NCBI GenBank assembly: GCA_032173965.1
Contig: CM063290.1
Coordinates: 5,593,501-5,657,500, forward strand
DNA length: 64,000 bases
Reading direction: 5' to 3'
Source: Sitta carolinensis
Taxonomy: Eukaryota; Chordata; Aves; Passeriformes; Sittidae
The notes beneath the pieces are model-generated. The model was not told the origin of the DNA, did not search any database, and saw only the letters and a list, made by a program, of their open reading frames with translations. Made by a program: the position numbers and the translations under genes. Shown piece by piece: positions 1-13,400 of this stretch (its first letter is position 1; the number at the start of each line of letters is the position of its first letter).

Positions 1-1917
1 GAATGAAGTCTCTGTGACCTGATACTTAATGTGCAATTTGAGGCCCTGGCCCTGGGTGGGAATCCTGTTGTTATTTAGCAGAAACCTGCTGTCCCTGAGG
101 CACAGTGTCAATTCATGGACAATGTATTTAGTGATGTGTTCTGGGTACACTAAATAAGAATTTGATTTTCCATTAAAGACTTGTTGAGAACAGCTATCTT
201 TCTGAAGAGCTTTTCACATCTGTTCTTATCTTACTATTTTAATTGTCTAGAGCTGTATCTGTGTGCCAAGATTCCTTTTTCTTTCCTGTAATAAATTCCT
301 TGATGATGCTGCCGAATGCTGTTGTTAATGTGGAATTGTCTGGCTTCACTTGGTGATTCTAATGCCTTTTGGGTGAGCTTTGTCCATCTGATTGAGACTT
401 AATAAAATCAGTAAATGTCTCTATTTTAGTGTGTGGGTAATTTGCTTTTTGAAAAGGAAGAGGTGGAGTCCAATGCTGTGTAGTGATGGTTGGCATAGTA
501 ATATTGTTCTTCCTTTAGAAAAGCATTCCCTGGGCAGGAGACCAGAAGCAACAGTTTAGCTGTTATTAATCTCTGGAATATTTAGGTTTCTCTTTTTGGC
601 GTGATTTGCTAATAGAGTGTTTCGCCTCAGTAACCAATGTCTTCTGAAGGAAAAATAAACAGATTTTGTTTATCTGTAGCAGCTTGTTGTGATTCTTCAC
701 TTTCTTTCTCTGTTTGTATTTATTATATTTTGTATGTAATGTATAAATATTGGTATCTTGGAGAATAACTTTTACAAATAATCTTCTCCAAATGTAGTTG
801 TCTGTGTCCAATTTTTTTTGCCAGATATTTTGCTGCTTAGCAGAATCCTCACACTTTCCTTTTGTATTATAAATGAACATCACAGATACGCAATTTAAGA
901 AAATACTAATTTCAAACCAGTTATGGATATGGTATTCTTAAAGCAATGCAGGGAACCTGGGACTTCCCAAGGTGATGAGAAAGCAAGTGTAGACCTTGCT
1001 GGTGAAACTGAGTTAATGCTGCAGAGATGTCTGAAAGGGGGGGTGTGTGTTTGTCTCTTCAAGGTGCTGATTCCAGTACTTGGTCCTTGGTTTTCCCCTC
1101 GTGTATCCCATAATGACAATTCTGCCTGCCCTGGTGAAGCACAACTCCTGTCCCACCTTGGAAGCTTTGCCAGGCCTCCTTGGGGAGGAAGTTGAACGTG
1201 TGGAGATCTCCTTGACGTTTGTCTCAGCTGTTCCCAGGAGGGAAAAGTAAAAGGCTGGATGGATTTGGGTAGAAGGGGCATTATATTAGCTACAGGTGAA
1301 GGAATTTTGAGGCTAATTCAGTCTGGAAGAAGTGATCTAATCTCTCTTTATTTCTCCCTTGCTACACTGACTTCTGCAGGTTTGACTTGTTCTGTGTGTG
1401 GAAATAATTTTAATGGTCTCAATATATGTAAGTTGATGATTAAATCATTCTCTAAAATGTTTCTGTTCCTACTCTATGTTGAAGTTTTTTAGTAGCAGCT
1501 GGTTTTTAATTTTGTTCTTTAGTTGAACTTAGTATATGATTATATCAAGTTACTTTTTGAAAGTCTTATTGATTTCCTTAGAGTTCCTGCTGGTTTCTAA
1601 ATGTTAATATTTTTGATAGTAGGAGCTCCTTGCTTTGCAGCTCATTAGACTTTTGTTCAGGTAAGAGTAAGATAAATTCCTCAAGTAATGAGATGGGTTT
1701 ATGTGTTATTGCATAAGTAATGGGTTTAAGTTGCTCTGATGATGAATGAAGTATTTCTCCTACTGTACATAGTTTCAGTAGAAAAGGTTAGAACTGGATT
1801 AAACTATAAGTCACTGCTTTTAAATATTTCTGTGGAGATAATGCACGTTCTTGACATGCTGGTTTATTTGATAGGGAATCTGGACTAATTCTTTAGTTGC
1901 CCTGAAAGTTTCCTGTG

Positions 1918-1979
1918 ATCTCTCTTAATTTGCCTTTTCTAAAGGAATAATCTCTCTTAATTTGCCTTTTCTAAAGGAA
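1918..1979. repeat. 30-bp direct tandem duplication
   Basis: Two identical 30-bp copies, 1918-1947 and 1950-1979, with a period of 32 bases and a 2-bp TA spacer. Each starts ATCTCTCTTAATTTGCC. Perfect identity suggests a recent slippage or duplication event. The unit is unlikely to be a known repeat family. Confidence 0.9.
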
Positions 1980-4900
1980 ATGAAAAATAATAATCTTCTC
2001 TTGGATAGAACCTGATATTTAGCAATATTTTCAGATCTCAAAAAGGAAAATAGTTTTTTGTTGTCTGTGTACACTTTTAAATACTGTGCTTGTAAATTAC
2101 TGTGAAATTGCTACAGTAAATTACTGCCCTATAAAATACTGCTTCTTCGTGGCTTGGAAAGATTTTTTTTTTTTTAGTATACATGCCACACTTAAAAGAT
2201 ACTGTAACATAAATCAAATTTATTTGAAAGGTATTATTAGGTTTTGTGTACTCCGCTCTGGATAGTAGCATATCCTTAGCAATGATTACTTGTAAATCCC
2301 ACAATTATTCAAAGAATAGCCTCATGATTAGAGTAGCATTGGCTGTGTTATCCTATGTTATTACAACAGTATGGATGCATTTTAATAATAACAAGGGATT
2401 TAATTGGTATAAAGACTTACTTGTGGAACGCTAAACACTTTGGTAAGCAAGGCATTTGAATTGTGCATTACGGGCACCTGGAGTATTATCAGCTAATTAG
2501 GAACTGAAAGGGCATATGTAGTGTTAGCAAAGGCTGCTCAACTTCTGCACAGTTGTTTTTCAGTATTAAAATGGCTGGAACAATGATTGTATGTTTTATG
2601 TGACTTTAAGTATGGTTTATCACCTTCTGTGAATGGTTTCTAAAACATACTTTTAAGCAGTTTTCAGGGAACAGCGCGTGATTAAAGTTTGCAGTGAATG
2701 TACTGATCTACAGCTAGAAAATAATGTTGAAGTATTTACATCGTTCGTAATAGAATGGCATAAATATTTAATTCGTTTCTAGGAGAAGCTGTTTGTTTAT
2801 CAGCAGCTGTATTTTGTCAGGTGGTGAGAAACTATGAATTTAGGCTGATTGGTTCAGGTAAAGGAGGAGAAGCATTAATGGGAGTCAGGTACCGTGGGGA
2901 GTTCTTCATTATTAACCTGCCAGTTTTAAATTCCATCTCTAACATACTAATCAAATGCTTTTGACAGTTTAAGCTTTATTGTCACCCTTAAACCTCTACA
3001 GAAGGAGGATTTCTTCTGAAATCTGGCTGTTTCTTGCCTAGCTGTTAATTATGCCTAGTGACATATTCTGCTAGTTTCCCCTTCCTTTCAGGTCACTGGT
3101 GTCTGCAGACTTCTTTTGCTTCCAGCCTATAGTATTTTATCCTCTCTCTTTGCTGTTCCTCACTTTTCATTGAAATTCTTGGCAGAAATGGTGGCCCACA
3201 CAAGTATTTTATCTTTTGTTCAAACCTTTGGTTGTTTGTGATTAGTTAGCTGTCAAAACCCTGTGTCTGCTGGTGAGCTACAAAGTTATCCTTGCTGGAG
3301 GCTGAGTTTATTTTTCTGAGGAATTAAATGTGTTATCATATAGGTGTGGTGTTGTTGAAAGTAGCTAAAAATATATTATTACTGCTTCACAGAGGAGGAA
3401 TACTTTTGCTAAGCAGGCCAGGGTGGATTGTAATTTTGTGAATAAACACCAGTAAATACACACTGTTTGTGTGAGGCTCAGAGGGGACTGTGCCCACCCA
3501 GGGCAGCACAGGGTGACACAGAGTCCTTGTCCTTTCAGCAGTGCAGAAGGGACACTGGGAATGAGCTGGCTGGAGAGATGTGCTCCACTCTCCTTCCCAC
3601 TAAGAGCTTGGCTTGCTGGAGCCAGCTCCCTAAAATCAGGCTCCAGCTGTGCCCAGGGGGGACTTTAGGAGGCAGAGGGGAGAGCACGTTCTTCTTCCCG
3701 CTTCCCAAACCACATTTGGGAAAGGCCCCAAAATTGTGAGGGTCTGGAAAGCTGTGGCATTGCACCAGGGCTGATGTCTGGGGTTGAAATCCTGTACTGG
3801 TTGTTTTTTTTTCAAAAAGGACTTTCTCCACCAGAGCTTGGGCATTAGTAGTGCCTCAGTACCTATTGTGCTTGAGCCTCTCATTAAAATGTGCATTTAC
3901 CCTAAATTAAGTAGATATTAATGTAACAGACTGATTTTGTCCTCCAGTATGTTTATTGTACCTTTAGACCAAACAAATTACCTGCGAATGGCAGAGTTCC
4001 CTCTTGCTGTGCTGCTGGCAGGTTATTTACTGGTTTGTCTGAGAGCAGTGTCCAGGAGCCCCTGAACTCCCCTTGCCTCACCCAAAAATCTCCTTCACCT
4101 ATTGACACACGTTGGAGTGCATAAGGTGCTCATGGGGGGAAATATTTCACAAGAACAGCTGAAGGTAAGGGCTGGCAGTGGGATCTTGTGAAATCACATT
4201 GCTGGCAGACCTGGCAGGGAAAGGATCTCACCCGTTTAATTTTTATTTTTTTTTTCTCTCTTCCAGCTATTGGAGTGCCAGCCTTCCAGGGCATCAGAAT
4301 ACAATTTGCTTATCTAATATCTGTAATTAATGTCTGAGCACAGTAGTGTCATAAAGATGGAAAATGATGAATGGCAATAAGGCATTCAATTTCTGTTATA
4401 TATTGTACTCTCTAGCCAGATTATTGTTAACCCCAGATGTTTTATGACTTTTTGATAATAGCACAGGGTGTTTTATTCTGGATATTAATTGGAGTTACAT
4501 TTTCTAAGTAGAAGTTCATTCTGTCCTTCATTAAATAAACTGAAATTGCACTATTTTTCAGTTTATGGTTCTAAGAGCTCTTTATTTTTCAAGAGTTGTG
4601 TAGGAGGAAGTTCAGATTTATTGTCCTGTATGCTGCTAGTCTGGGACAGGTAGAATTAGAGAGGAGAAATATCACAATTTCACAGCTCAGCATAAAGCTA
4701 GAAAATAACTCCAAGACCAGTGATTTTTTTTCCTGTTTTGGTTGAAGAATCCATTAAATGGAAGTACATGAGAGAGAGTTTTAAAGGAAATTGATTTCCT
4801 TACTAACAATGTTTTCTTGCCTGAATAAGAGTTTAATCATATTGGTGGGAAACAAAATTGATGAACCTTTAACATCAGATGGTACAGAAATAGTGATTAG

Positions 4901-7261
4901 AAACCATTTGCCTACAGCTCAGAAGACAAAAATTTAGATTAAGCACAACTGAAACATTAATTTAATCTAATTCTGTTGAAGTCATGGGGAAAATCTGCTG
5001 CTGTAAAATTAATCTCACTCCTCACTTCCAGTTATGAAAAGAGTGAAATAATGTCAGTATAATTCTAGTTTAAAAGTCATCAATATACATTCTTGTCCTT
5101 TGTACCTGATGCAAGCATACCTCTCATTTAGGGAAATGCTCTCCTCCTCCTGTCACTCTGCTTGCTTTCTGCCATTCCTTATCAACAAAACTGTCTAGAT
5201 TTAGCTTCCCAAAGCCAAGAAAGTGAGGGCCCAGCAGTCAAAAGCCTGCTTAGAAGAGAATTCAACAAAAGACTAAAAAAGTATCTCAGCTGCTTTATCA
5301 GGCGGGAGCAGGAAAGCAGCCGTGGCCTTGGAGCTCTTTCCTGAAAGAAATGCAAGAAAAAACCCAAAACCCCAAATGAACCTCAATTTGTGCACAGCTA
5401 TTTTACTTTCCAGCCAGGATTCTCGTCTGGGCATACAAATAGTTTGGACTTGACTCAGGTTGCCTTTTCCCCTTCGTCCCTTTCCCGTTGATCTCCACAA
5501 ATCATGGCTAAAGGAATCATCTGGGGAATATGTCTCTCCTGCACTGCACAGCTACTGCACTGTTCACAATTCTGGTAAAAGAAGTGCTTTGGGGTTTTAT
5601 TGTGGGGGGTTATTTTGAGACACTCTTGTCTGTTGAATCAAACACTTCCTAGATAGGAAGGGCACTCTCATCTCATAAAGAATTAATTTCCAATTCTGTT
5701 CCTGGCTTCCAGAAATAACAACAAATTAATTGGTTCAGTCTCTGAACTCAAATTCTGTTTCTGCCTCCTTCACTGTGCAACACCAAAATGGGAACTGTTG
5801 GCTGACAGATTCCACCATGGTCCTTCCCAAACTGTTTAGAGGCACCCTAACAGAGTTTGGCCACTAATTAGTGACCTTTCCTAGGAGAAGTCCAAGGAGA
5901 CACGTAATCAAAATGGATTTGTATTTCTGCCGCTAGAAAGACAAAATATTACAGTTAGATCCTTGTACTTCTCTCTTCTGTCAGCATCAGGCTGGTTGGT
6001 TGATCCCTCTTCCCAACTTGCAATTAGTGAGCAATAAATCACTTCCATTTAGGATGGACTGACTGAGGTAGGCAGGTTTTTCTCTTCGGTTTCAACTCCC
6101 CACTGCCAGTCCCAGTTCAGCAGCTTCCTGGCTGTGTGCACCTGGGCTGAGCCTCCTGCAGTCATTACCAGAACTGCTGATTGCTGAGAAAAACACCATC
6201 TACTGGGGTTTTAGCAGCTCCATCATTTAACTGTGCCATCCTTCTAATTCATGTTCTTTTAGGAGCTTGTTCTGGGGTGTTTTGGGTAAGCTGAAGTTTT
6301 GCCACGGAGCCTTAAGCAGTCCAGTTTGTGACAGCTTTGCCACCGATGTGGCGAGAGCTGGAGCATCACCTTAAGTTAAATACTTAACTTTCAGGTGGAT
6401 AAGCTTTGGTGTAGCCTCTCCAAGGACTGTGCCTGGTCTGTAGAGGACAGTTGTGCTGTAGGAGGAGGTACTGACTGTGTGACTCAGCCCGGGTTTGCTT
6501 TAGGGTGTGTGGAGCAATCCCTGAGGTGAGGGGTGTGCCACATAACACACATCAGGTAACTTTACCCAAATTGAGGCTTTTCTCTTTTTTTAGACACATT
6601 TTTAAACATAAAACAAATATATCACTATAATAGAGCAGTGCAGTTATTCACTGGATTGCATTTATTACATAATTCCTGTAAAGGGAAACCAATTATTTGA
6701 TTTTCTCACCTACCAAAAAATATCAATTAGCATGCCAGACTAATTAATCTTCTAAAAGGTAACAATCAAATACAGCACATTTCCTCCCATAGGAAGACAG
6801 AACTTCTAAAGGTCGCCATTTAGCCGTGCACCTCCTTTTATTGCACTTTCTCGGAAAAAAAAAGAAAAAGGGGGGGGTAGGAGGGTTGAATGATGAGAAC
6901 TCAGTTCTCTCTAATGCTTAATAAACTTAACCTTTATCATGGTATTGAACTTGATGATCCTGCATGAAAGAGGAGTGCATGCTGCCTTAGAGGCATTTGT
7001 GCTGACTGTTAGTTAATCATTTTTATTTGCTTTATGGATATGACATGGAATATTTATTAAAATTCTTCAAAGCATAGTAAATATGAAGAGAGGTTAAAGC
7101 AGCAGAGGAAGAAGGATGGTTCCTTTGAGGAGAGGGGGTGTGTGGGTACAAGTGACTGTAGGGGATGCATGTTGACTACAAAAAGATCTCCTGAGCAGTC
7201 GTCCTGCTGTCTGATTCTGGACATAACTTCTTGAGGTACAGATAGTGCAGAGTATGTGATT

Positions 7262-7325
7262 TATACTGTTGTTTTTTGATTGTTTTTGTTTTGGTTTTTT
7301 TTTTCTTTTTTTTTTTTTTTTTTTT
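7262..7325. repeat. T/G-rich low-complexity tract with T20
   Basis: GTTTTTT and GTTTTTG units lead into an uninterrupted 20-nt T run (7306-7325). Confidence 0.9.
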
Positions 7326-9792
7326 GCGTAGGTTTCTCCACCGTAATAAATGGTTAAAGAAATTTGTCATAATTGAAACGAAATAGTGAATATATTCTGC
7401 CCATGTGGTCATATTAGAAAGTGTGGGAAAACCATCATTTTGAAAAGGAAAGAAAAGAATAAAAATATAATACTTTGCAAAGGGGTATTCTCAAAGCTCA
7501 TCAAATTCAAAGCTTTCAAGTTTCTTCTCCAATCAGGCATCTTTTATTGCTGCATTGTAAGGAGTTAAGTATCTTTTCTCAAGCAGACTATAATTCTTCA
7601 TCATACATGGTAGGCTAAGTTGCTTTAGGAGGTAACTAGGGAATGAATTTTTTTTTATTGCTGATCCCAAAGTAGTGCCCAGAAATTCTCAGGTTCCATA
7701 AGTGTTTCTAAAGATCCATTAAAATCATCCTAACCGTGATGGACGGCAGGATGCTCTGGTTTACGTCATGCTCCTCATCTGTACTAAAATTAAGCTCTTG
7801 TTTCCTTAATTGAATATTAAATTTATTTTATTCCTCAGTAGACTAGACTTTTAGCAAGTATAAATCTCACTTTTGTTTGCAGCAGGTCCTAATCTCACTC
7901 AAAATACACACCCTTCCTGTGACTCTTTCCCCAGGAGATTTAAGCACCTTTGCCACACGGTGCCGATTGTGCCATAAGTGGGATTTCTGCAGATTGAACT
8001 GAAATGTGGGAACCTGAGCTGGCAGGTTGGCTGTGGGATGGTGCTGTCCATGCAATTTTAGGGGTTAGGGTTCTTCAGGGTTGGCCCATCACTTGGAACT
8101 GAGAAGAATATAAAAAGTGTGAAATAACTTTTTTCTCATCTGTTGCTTGTTTTTCTCAGAAGGCAAAGCCAAGTGGTGCTCAGAAAGCAGAGAAAAGGCA
8201 CTGGAGGTGACAAGTGTGTTTACCAGGCAGGGATGGAAATAGGACATGACAAAGATAATAAATCCCCTACAATTTTGTGCATTTTCTGTTCTGCCTCTGG
8301 TTTCAGATCAATTTTTGTCTTTTTCCCAACTTGTTTCTTTTCCATGCTGCTGGTATGTGTAGGAATCAACATCCTAGGTCAAGAATGTGTGTTCACTACC
8401 TCAGGGATCCATGGCAGCATCCCTATTTTTGGTCTCCTTGGGCTGGGAAGTGTGGGCAGGGCTGATGGCAGCAGTGAAGAGGAGCCCTCTGTCCCCTCAG
8501 CTGTGCAGCAAAGCCACTCACTGCACCAAGAGCTCCCACAGCTCCCACCAGCAGCTCTTTGAAGATGCCCCACCTCTGAACTTGTTTTAGGGATGTCAGT
8601 CATTCGTAATATTTGACTTGTCAGTCAGTGCCAGCCTTCCCAGATAATGTGAAGTGGGGCTGGAAAGGCTCCTCCACGTTAAAGCCTCTTTAGTCACTGA
8701 CAGTTCTGGTACAGAAAACATCCATCAGTGTCACTTGTGGGAGGAAGCTGTGCTGTCTCTGTCAAATTCCAGTGCTCCTGATTAGTGGATTTTGTTGTTG
8801 TTGTGTTCATCTACTCCCCAGGAAACCCACAGGATCACTTGTCTGACAGTATGTTGGCTTCCAGGGACATAATGTGTAGCTTATTCCCAAAGCTGTAAAG
8901 CCTGATGTTTGCTCTCCAGGAGCTGCAAGTGTCTTCAGAAGTCGGAAGGCTGCTTTTGGGCTGAGTTTATTTCCCTGAGAAATACATGTACAAAACTTTT
9001 TGCTACCTTGTGTGCACCTTTATAGATAAAGTAAAATGTGCTGGCAATCGCTGCTTTAATTTTTGTGTGGGCAGCTGTTACATTTATGTAAGTACTACTC
9101 CTTTTGAGAAATTGTTAGGAGATATAAAAGTTTAGGTTCTCTGCTGGAACATAATTCTGGCTTTCATAAAAGCTTTGCATTTCCCAGCCCATCAGTGTGC
9201 TTTGCCTGTCACATGCTTGAGCTTGTCTTGCTGCTCCTCTTACAAATCCAACTCTTCTGCAGTCACCAGCTGACAGCAAGGAGTCGATTACTAACAGAAT
9301 GGACATAAAATAAAACAAAAACAAAAGGCAAAGCTTCCATCAGTTGAGCTTTTCATAGAAACCAGAGAGGATAAATGGTAATGACTGTCTTCAGTGAGGT
9401 CATCTGTCAAACAGCCCATTAAACAGACTTATTATTTCTGTCCAGAGGGATAAAAGGAAACATGGAGATGTCTCAGTTTGGGATATATTGATGTGGGCAA
9501 AACTGTCAGCCCTGAGGAGCATCCTGTGAGGGACTGCCTTAGGTAGCCACCAACTCTCCTGCTCAACAGGAAACTCCTTTTCTTGTAGTTTGGAGCCTGT
9601 TTGATGGGTTATAATTGCTCTGTGGACCATACACCCTTCCCAGGTGCTGGGAAGGGCTTCTCCAGAGGCACAGCTCTGCTGTCCTGCAGGTTGGTCTGGA
9701 TCCCCTGTAGTAGATCTGCTGGGAGCTGCCAAGACCCTCTCCTTGTGCCTCAGTCTGCCATCCCCTGCTCTGGGCAGCAAATCACCCCTTCT

Positions 9793-9911
9793 TAAACTCA
9801 AACAAACAAAGAAAATAACCCTCCCTCCAAAACACCACACCAAACCAAACAATAATAATAATTATAAAACTAAAGCACAACAAAACCAATCAAACCTAAA
9901 GCAGCACAAAC
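9793..9911. repeat. A/C-rich low-complexity tract
   Basis: About 120 bp almost free of G, made of AAAC, CAAA and AATAAT units, including (AAT)4 near 9852-9863. The long open frames crossing it are products of composition, not genes. Confidence 0.8.
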
Positions 9912-10074
9912 CCATCATCTCTGAGGCATGGGAGACCCTTAGAGCATCCCAGTTTGCACCATTTCCTCATATGCTGAGGAGACATTTTCTGAGGACATAG
10001 TACCCTTTGCTCACTGCACAGCACTTCTTATAGTGTTGCCCACCTTCCTTGGATGTTTTGGGCAATTTCCAGAA

Positions 10075-10401
10075 ATTGTGGGGACCTTATGACTCTCTAC
10101 AAGTGTGTGAAAGGAGGTTGTGTAGGCAGGTGGGGGTTGGTCTGCTCTCACTGGAGTGCAGGGCCAGAGGAAATGGCCTCAAGTTGCACCAGGAGATGTT
10201 TAGGCTGGATGTTAGGAGAACTTCCTTCACTAAAGAGGTTGTCAGGCACTGGAACAGGTTGTGCAGGGATGTGGTGGAATCACCGTGTTCAAAAGGGGTG
10301 TGGATGTGGCACCTGGGGATGTTTTAGTGCTGGTTTAATGAAGGACTTGATCTTGTTGTTCTTTTCCAACCTTAATGATTGTATGGCCTATGACTGTATG
10401 A
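10075..10401 (+). mobile_element. CR1 LINE, 3' fragment, plus strand
   Basis: Carries the familiar order of CR1 3'-end blocks: GGAAATGGCCTCAAGTTGCA, then TTTAGGCTGGATGTTAGGAG, GGCACTGGAACAGGTTGTGC, and a terminal CCAACCTTAATGATTGTATG. It ends in degenerate copies of the CR1 tail octamer (ATTCTRTG-like) at about 10380-10401. This is a 5'-truncated copy with no usable ORF, as for most CR1 copies. The left boundary is approximate. Confidence 0.88.
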
Positions 10402-13400
10402 ATTTATTAAGAGTTAATGTAAATAAACCCATTTGGGCCTGATCCAGCAATATAAATTCCTGTCTTGTACCCAAGATTTAGGAACACACTGTTTTTGCTG
10501 TGGTGTCTAAAGCAACTTTGGTCAGACTTTCTGAGTGATGAAAGTATGTGACTTCTGGGTATGTTAAGTGTGAAACTCTCTGTATTGAAAGGAGATACAG
10601 AGGTTTAGTGTGGAGGTTGCCTCTACTAACTCATAGGGCAATTTTACTGAACGTGTGAAAGAGTTAAAATGTTAATTGTGATGCTTGAAATGTGGGTTTT
10701 GCCTACTAGATATTTGGATATTCAGTTAAGTGGCTGTATAGTAAATATTAAAGGTATGTTATTATACTCATGTTTTTTGCTAGAAAAGGGACATATTTGT
10801 CAGAGGGAAAACTGTAAAATATGAAGAATTTCTTTGTGACTTTGTAATATGGAGAGGTAAAGCTGTTTGCATGCAGCATATACTTTCTCATCTGCTGCAA
10901 GTATTTTATGCACCTCTGGCTCTCAGATCAACAATACCTTTCCATGGCTTGCTACTTCTGTGAATAATCAGGGAACAGTCTCTTTTGCAGTGGTCTTGAT
11001 TTGATAAGATTTGATACTGGAATGTTATTACAGCTTGCAAATATTTCAGTCAGCTTTAATATAAATTTTTATACTATGCTAGAATGAAGCCACAGTCTGA
11101 AATAATTTTATACCATGAGTGGTTCTAAATGAAAGTACTTGCAGATTATTTCCATCACATATATGCAGGAAAGAATCTGTTTCTGCCTAAATAATATTTA
11201 AGTCCATTACCTTAGGAGAAAACAGTCATTCAAGCTTTAGCACTTGAGTGGTGCTGAACTTTAGTGATGGTGATAGGGTTCATTATCCAAGTGCTGCCTT
11301 CTCAGGAGAAACCTTGCTCCAGACAAAGCCTGGGAGCCTCACTAACAGGTCCTGGATGGGCACAGTCCAACACACTGAAGGCTCTGATGCAGCAGCTTGG
11401 CTTGGCTTGCCCAACTTTTGGAAGCGGATGTAAATTAATTTAAATATGTTTTTGTATGTATGTGTGTGCACACACCTATTTCTAATTTTTATTTATTTAT
11501 TTATAAACATGCCGTGTCCTTTCTTGCAATGGTGGCTATAGTGTTTTTGTGCTTTTGAAGACAACCCAAATTGCTGCCCTTGGGGGATTCAGAGATCTGG
11601 GAGCTTCCCTTCTCCACATGCTGCTCCTGCAGTGCAAAACAGCCCAGTTTAGAATAGCTTTTCTGTGTGTTGCCTTGCAAATCTGATGGGTTTTGTTTTT
11701 TATAGGTCAGACGATTTGTGAGTGAAAGAAGTGCTGGGCAAACACTGAAATGTCTTGGTATTGATGCTGCCAGTGTTCAGAAGGAGTTGACAGAATCGTG
11801 ATTACAGTCAGTGGAAAAATGAACAAACAGTGCAGCCCCAGTTATAAAATTACATAAGTTCATGTGAACATGTCTGAGTGGAGATGAAAAAATACAATAC
11901 TTGTGTGTGTTTAATTCTTTATTGCTATGGAATTAAATAAGGTTATTGGCCTCAGGACCTTTGGTTCTCATTCAGTCTCTGAATTTTGATACTGAGGTTT
12001 TTGCCTGAGTAGGTCAAGGAAAATAAATGTCTATTTACATTTACAAATGTTTATATGTAATTTGATTTATGTAATAATGACTGGGAGAAAAACAATACTT
12101 TTTTCTTAGGGTTAGTTCTTTGTTTTCTTCTGTGAAAACTGAGTCCTTAGAAAAAATTCAACATACAGCATTAGGAATATCCTGGTTTCCAGGCTCTTTC
12201 TTTTAGCATTTACTGTTGGCTTCTGCAGAAACATTTCATGCATGTTCTGGAGAATTGCCTTTAAAGTTGGTTTAATGATATCCCTGAAAGACTTTAGTGT
12301 GGTGCAAGGCTGCTAGATAACTTGGGCTGCCACTGCAGCAATAGCAAATTTCATCTCTCCAAGGCTTCTCTTCCATGGGGTTGTTACTGGAACAAGAACT
12401 GAACAAATATTAAGTCATGTCACGTGTGGAGAAACTTAATTTGGTAGTGCAGTTTTGATTTGACAGTTGGCTCTGTAAATGTGGCTTTTTTTTTTTTTTA
12501 TTAGCTCTTGTATTAAATCTTCGGCCTGATCTTCAGATGTTAATCTAGATTTTGTCTCTGCCCATTGTTTCTGAAGTGTTAAGTCACCTTTGGGGGAACA
12601 CCAAGGTCTGCTGGGTAAAGAATGGCAGGTTTAGCATGTTTTGGGTTGTGTGAGCAGTGTGGCAGCCCCTCTGTGTGTGCAGGCTCTCCCAGCTCACCCC
12701 AGCCTGGGAGCTGCTGGGCTGTGCCTGCAGCTGGAAGGCAGCCCACCCTGCCATGGGGCTCTGGGCTGGCTGTAGCAGCACAGGATGTGACTCTGTAAAC
12801 CTGATCCAGCACCTGGAACCTCGGTGCTGTGCTCCCCAGGGACAGCAGGAGCTCTGCAGAAAATGCTCTGTACATTTTGCCATAAGATCAGTGCTTCTAT
12901 GTCACCAAAGCTGTTGTATCTATGAAGTACCTGCGTTTTTAAAATCAAAGATAAAGATGCACCTACAGCACTTCTGTTATTAAATGTCTTTATGGTACCT
13001 AAACCAAGTCATGTTTTCAATATTTTAGTGGAAACAAAGTACTGGTTTCCCCCTTACTTATTCTTGACCTCTGGTTGCCTGAAATTCAGTCCATTGCATC
13101 TAATTTGCTTGCAGAAAGAGCTTAGTAAAATAGTGTGACTAACAGGATGAAAATCAGATGTTTTAGTGTACTGAAACCTAGGTTTGTACACAGGAAAAAA
13201 AATAACCTTCAAAGTGTCTACCAGCATGTAAAATTACCTGTCAGTGTAACATATGCTTATGTATTTTGTGGAGGTATTGTAGGTGTGCATGAAATCTGCC
13301 AAAAAACTTGTGGGTTTTAGGATGTTTAACTTTTTGTCCATCTCTGCAGATGTAGTAGCAGTTTCAGGTTTGTAATATATGATGTAAATATTTGTAATAA

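Larger units (their letters stand above)
1..10074. other. Intronic stretch, no gene seen
   Basis: Mostly unique AT-rich sequence, with GC-richer patches at about 0.95-1.2, 3.47-3.78, 8.4-8.6 and 9.6-9.78 kb that produce unrelated open frames on both strands. It also holds the tandem duplication at 1.9 kb and low-complexity tracts at 7.3 and 9.8 kb. The 150-codon minus-strand frame at 9400-9852 is not recognisable. Confidence 0.6.

Noticed and set aside
9400..9852. 150-codon minus-strand open frame
   Set aside because: Its start lies in the A/C-rich low-complexity tract, and no domain is recognisable.
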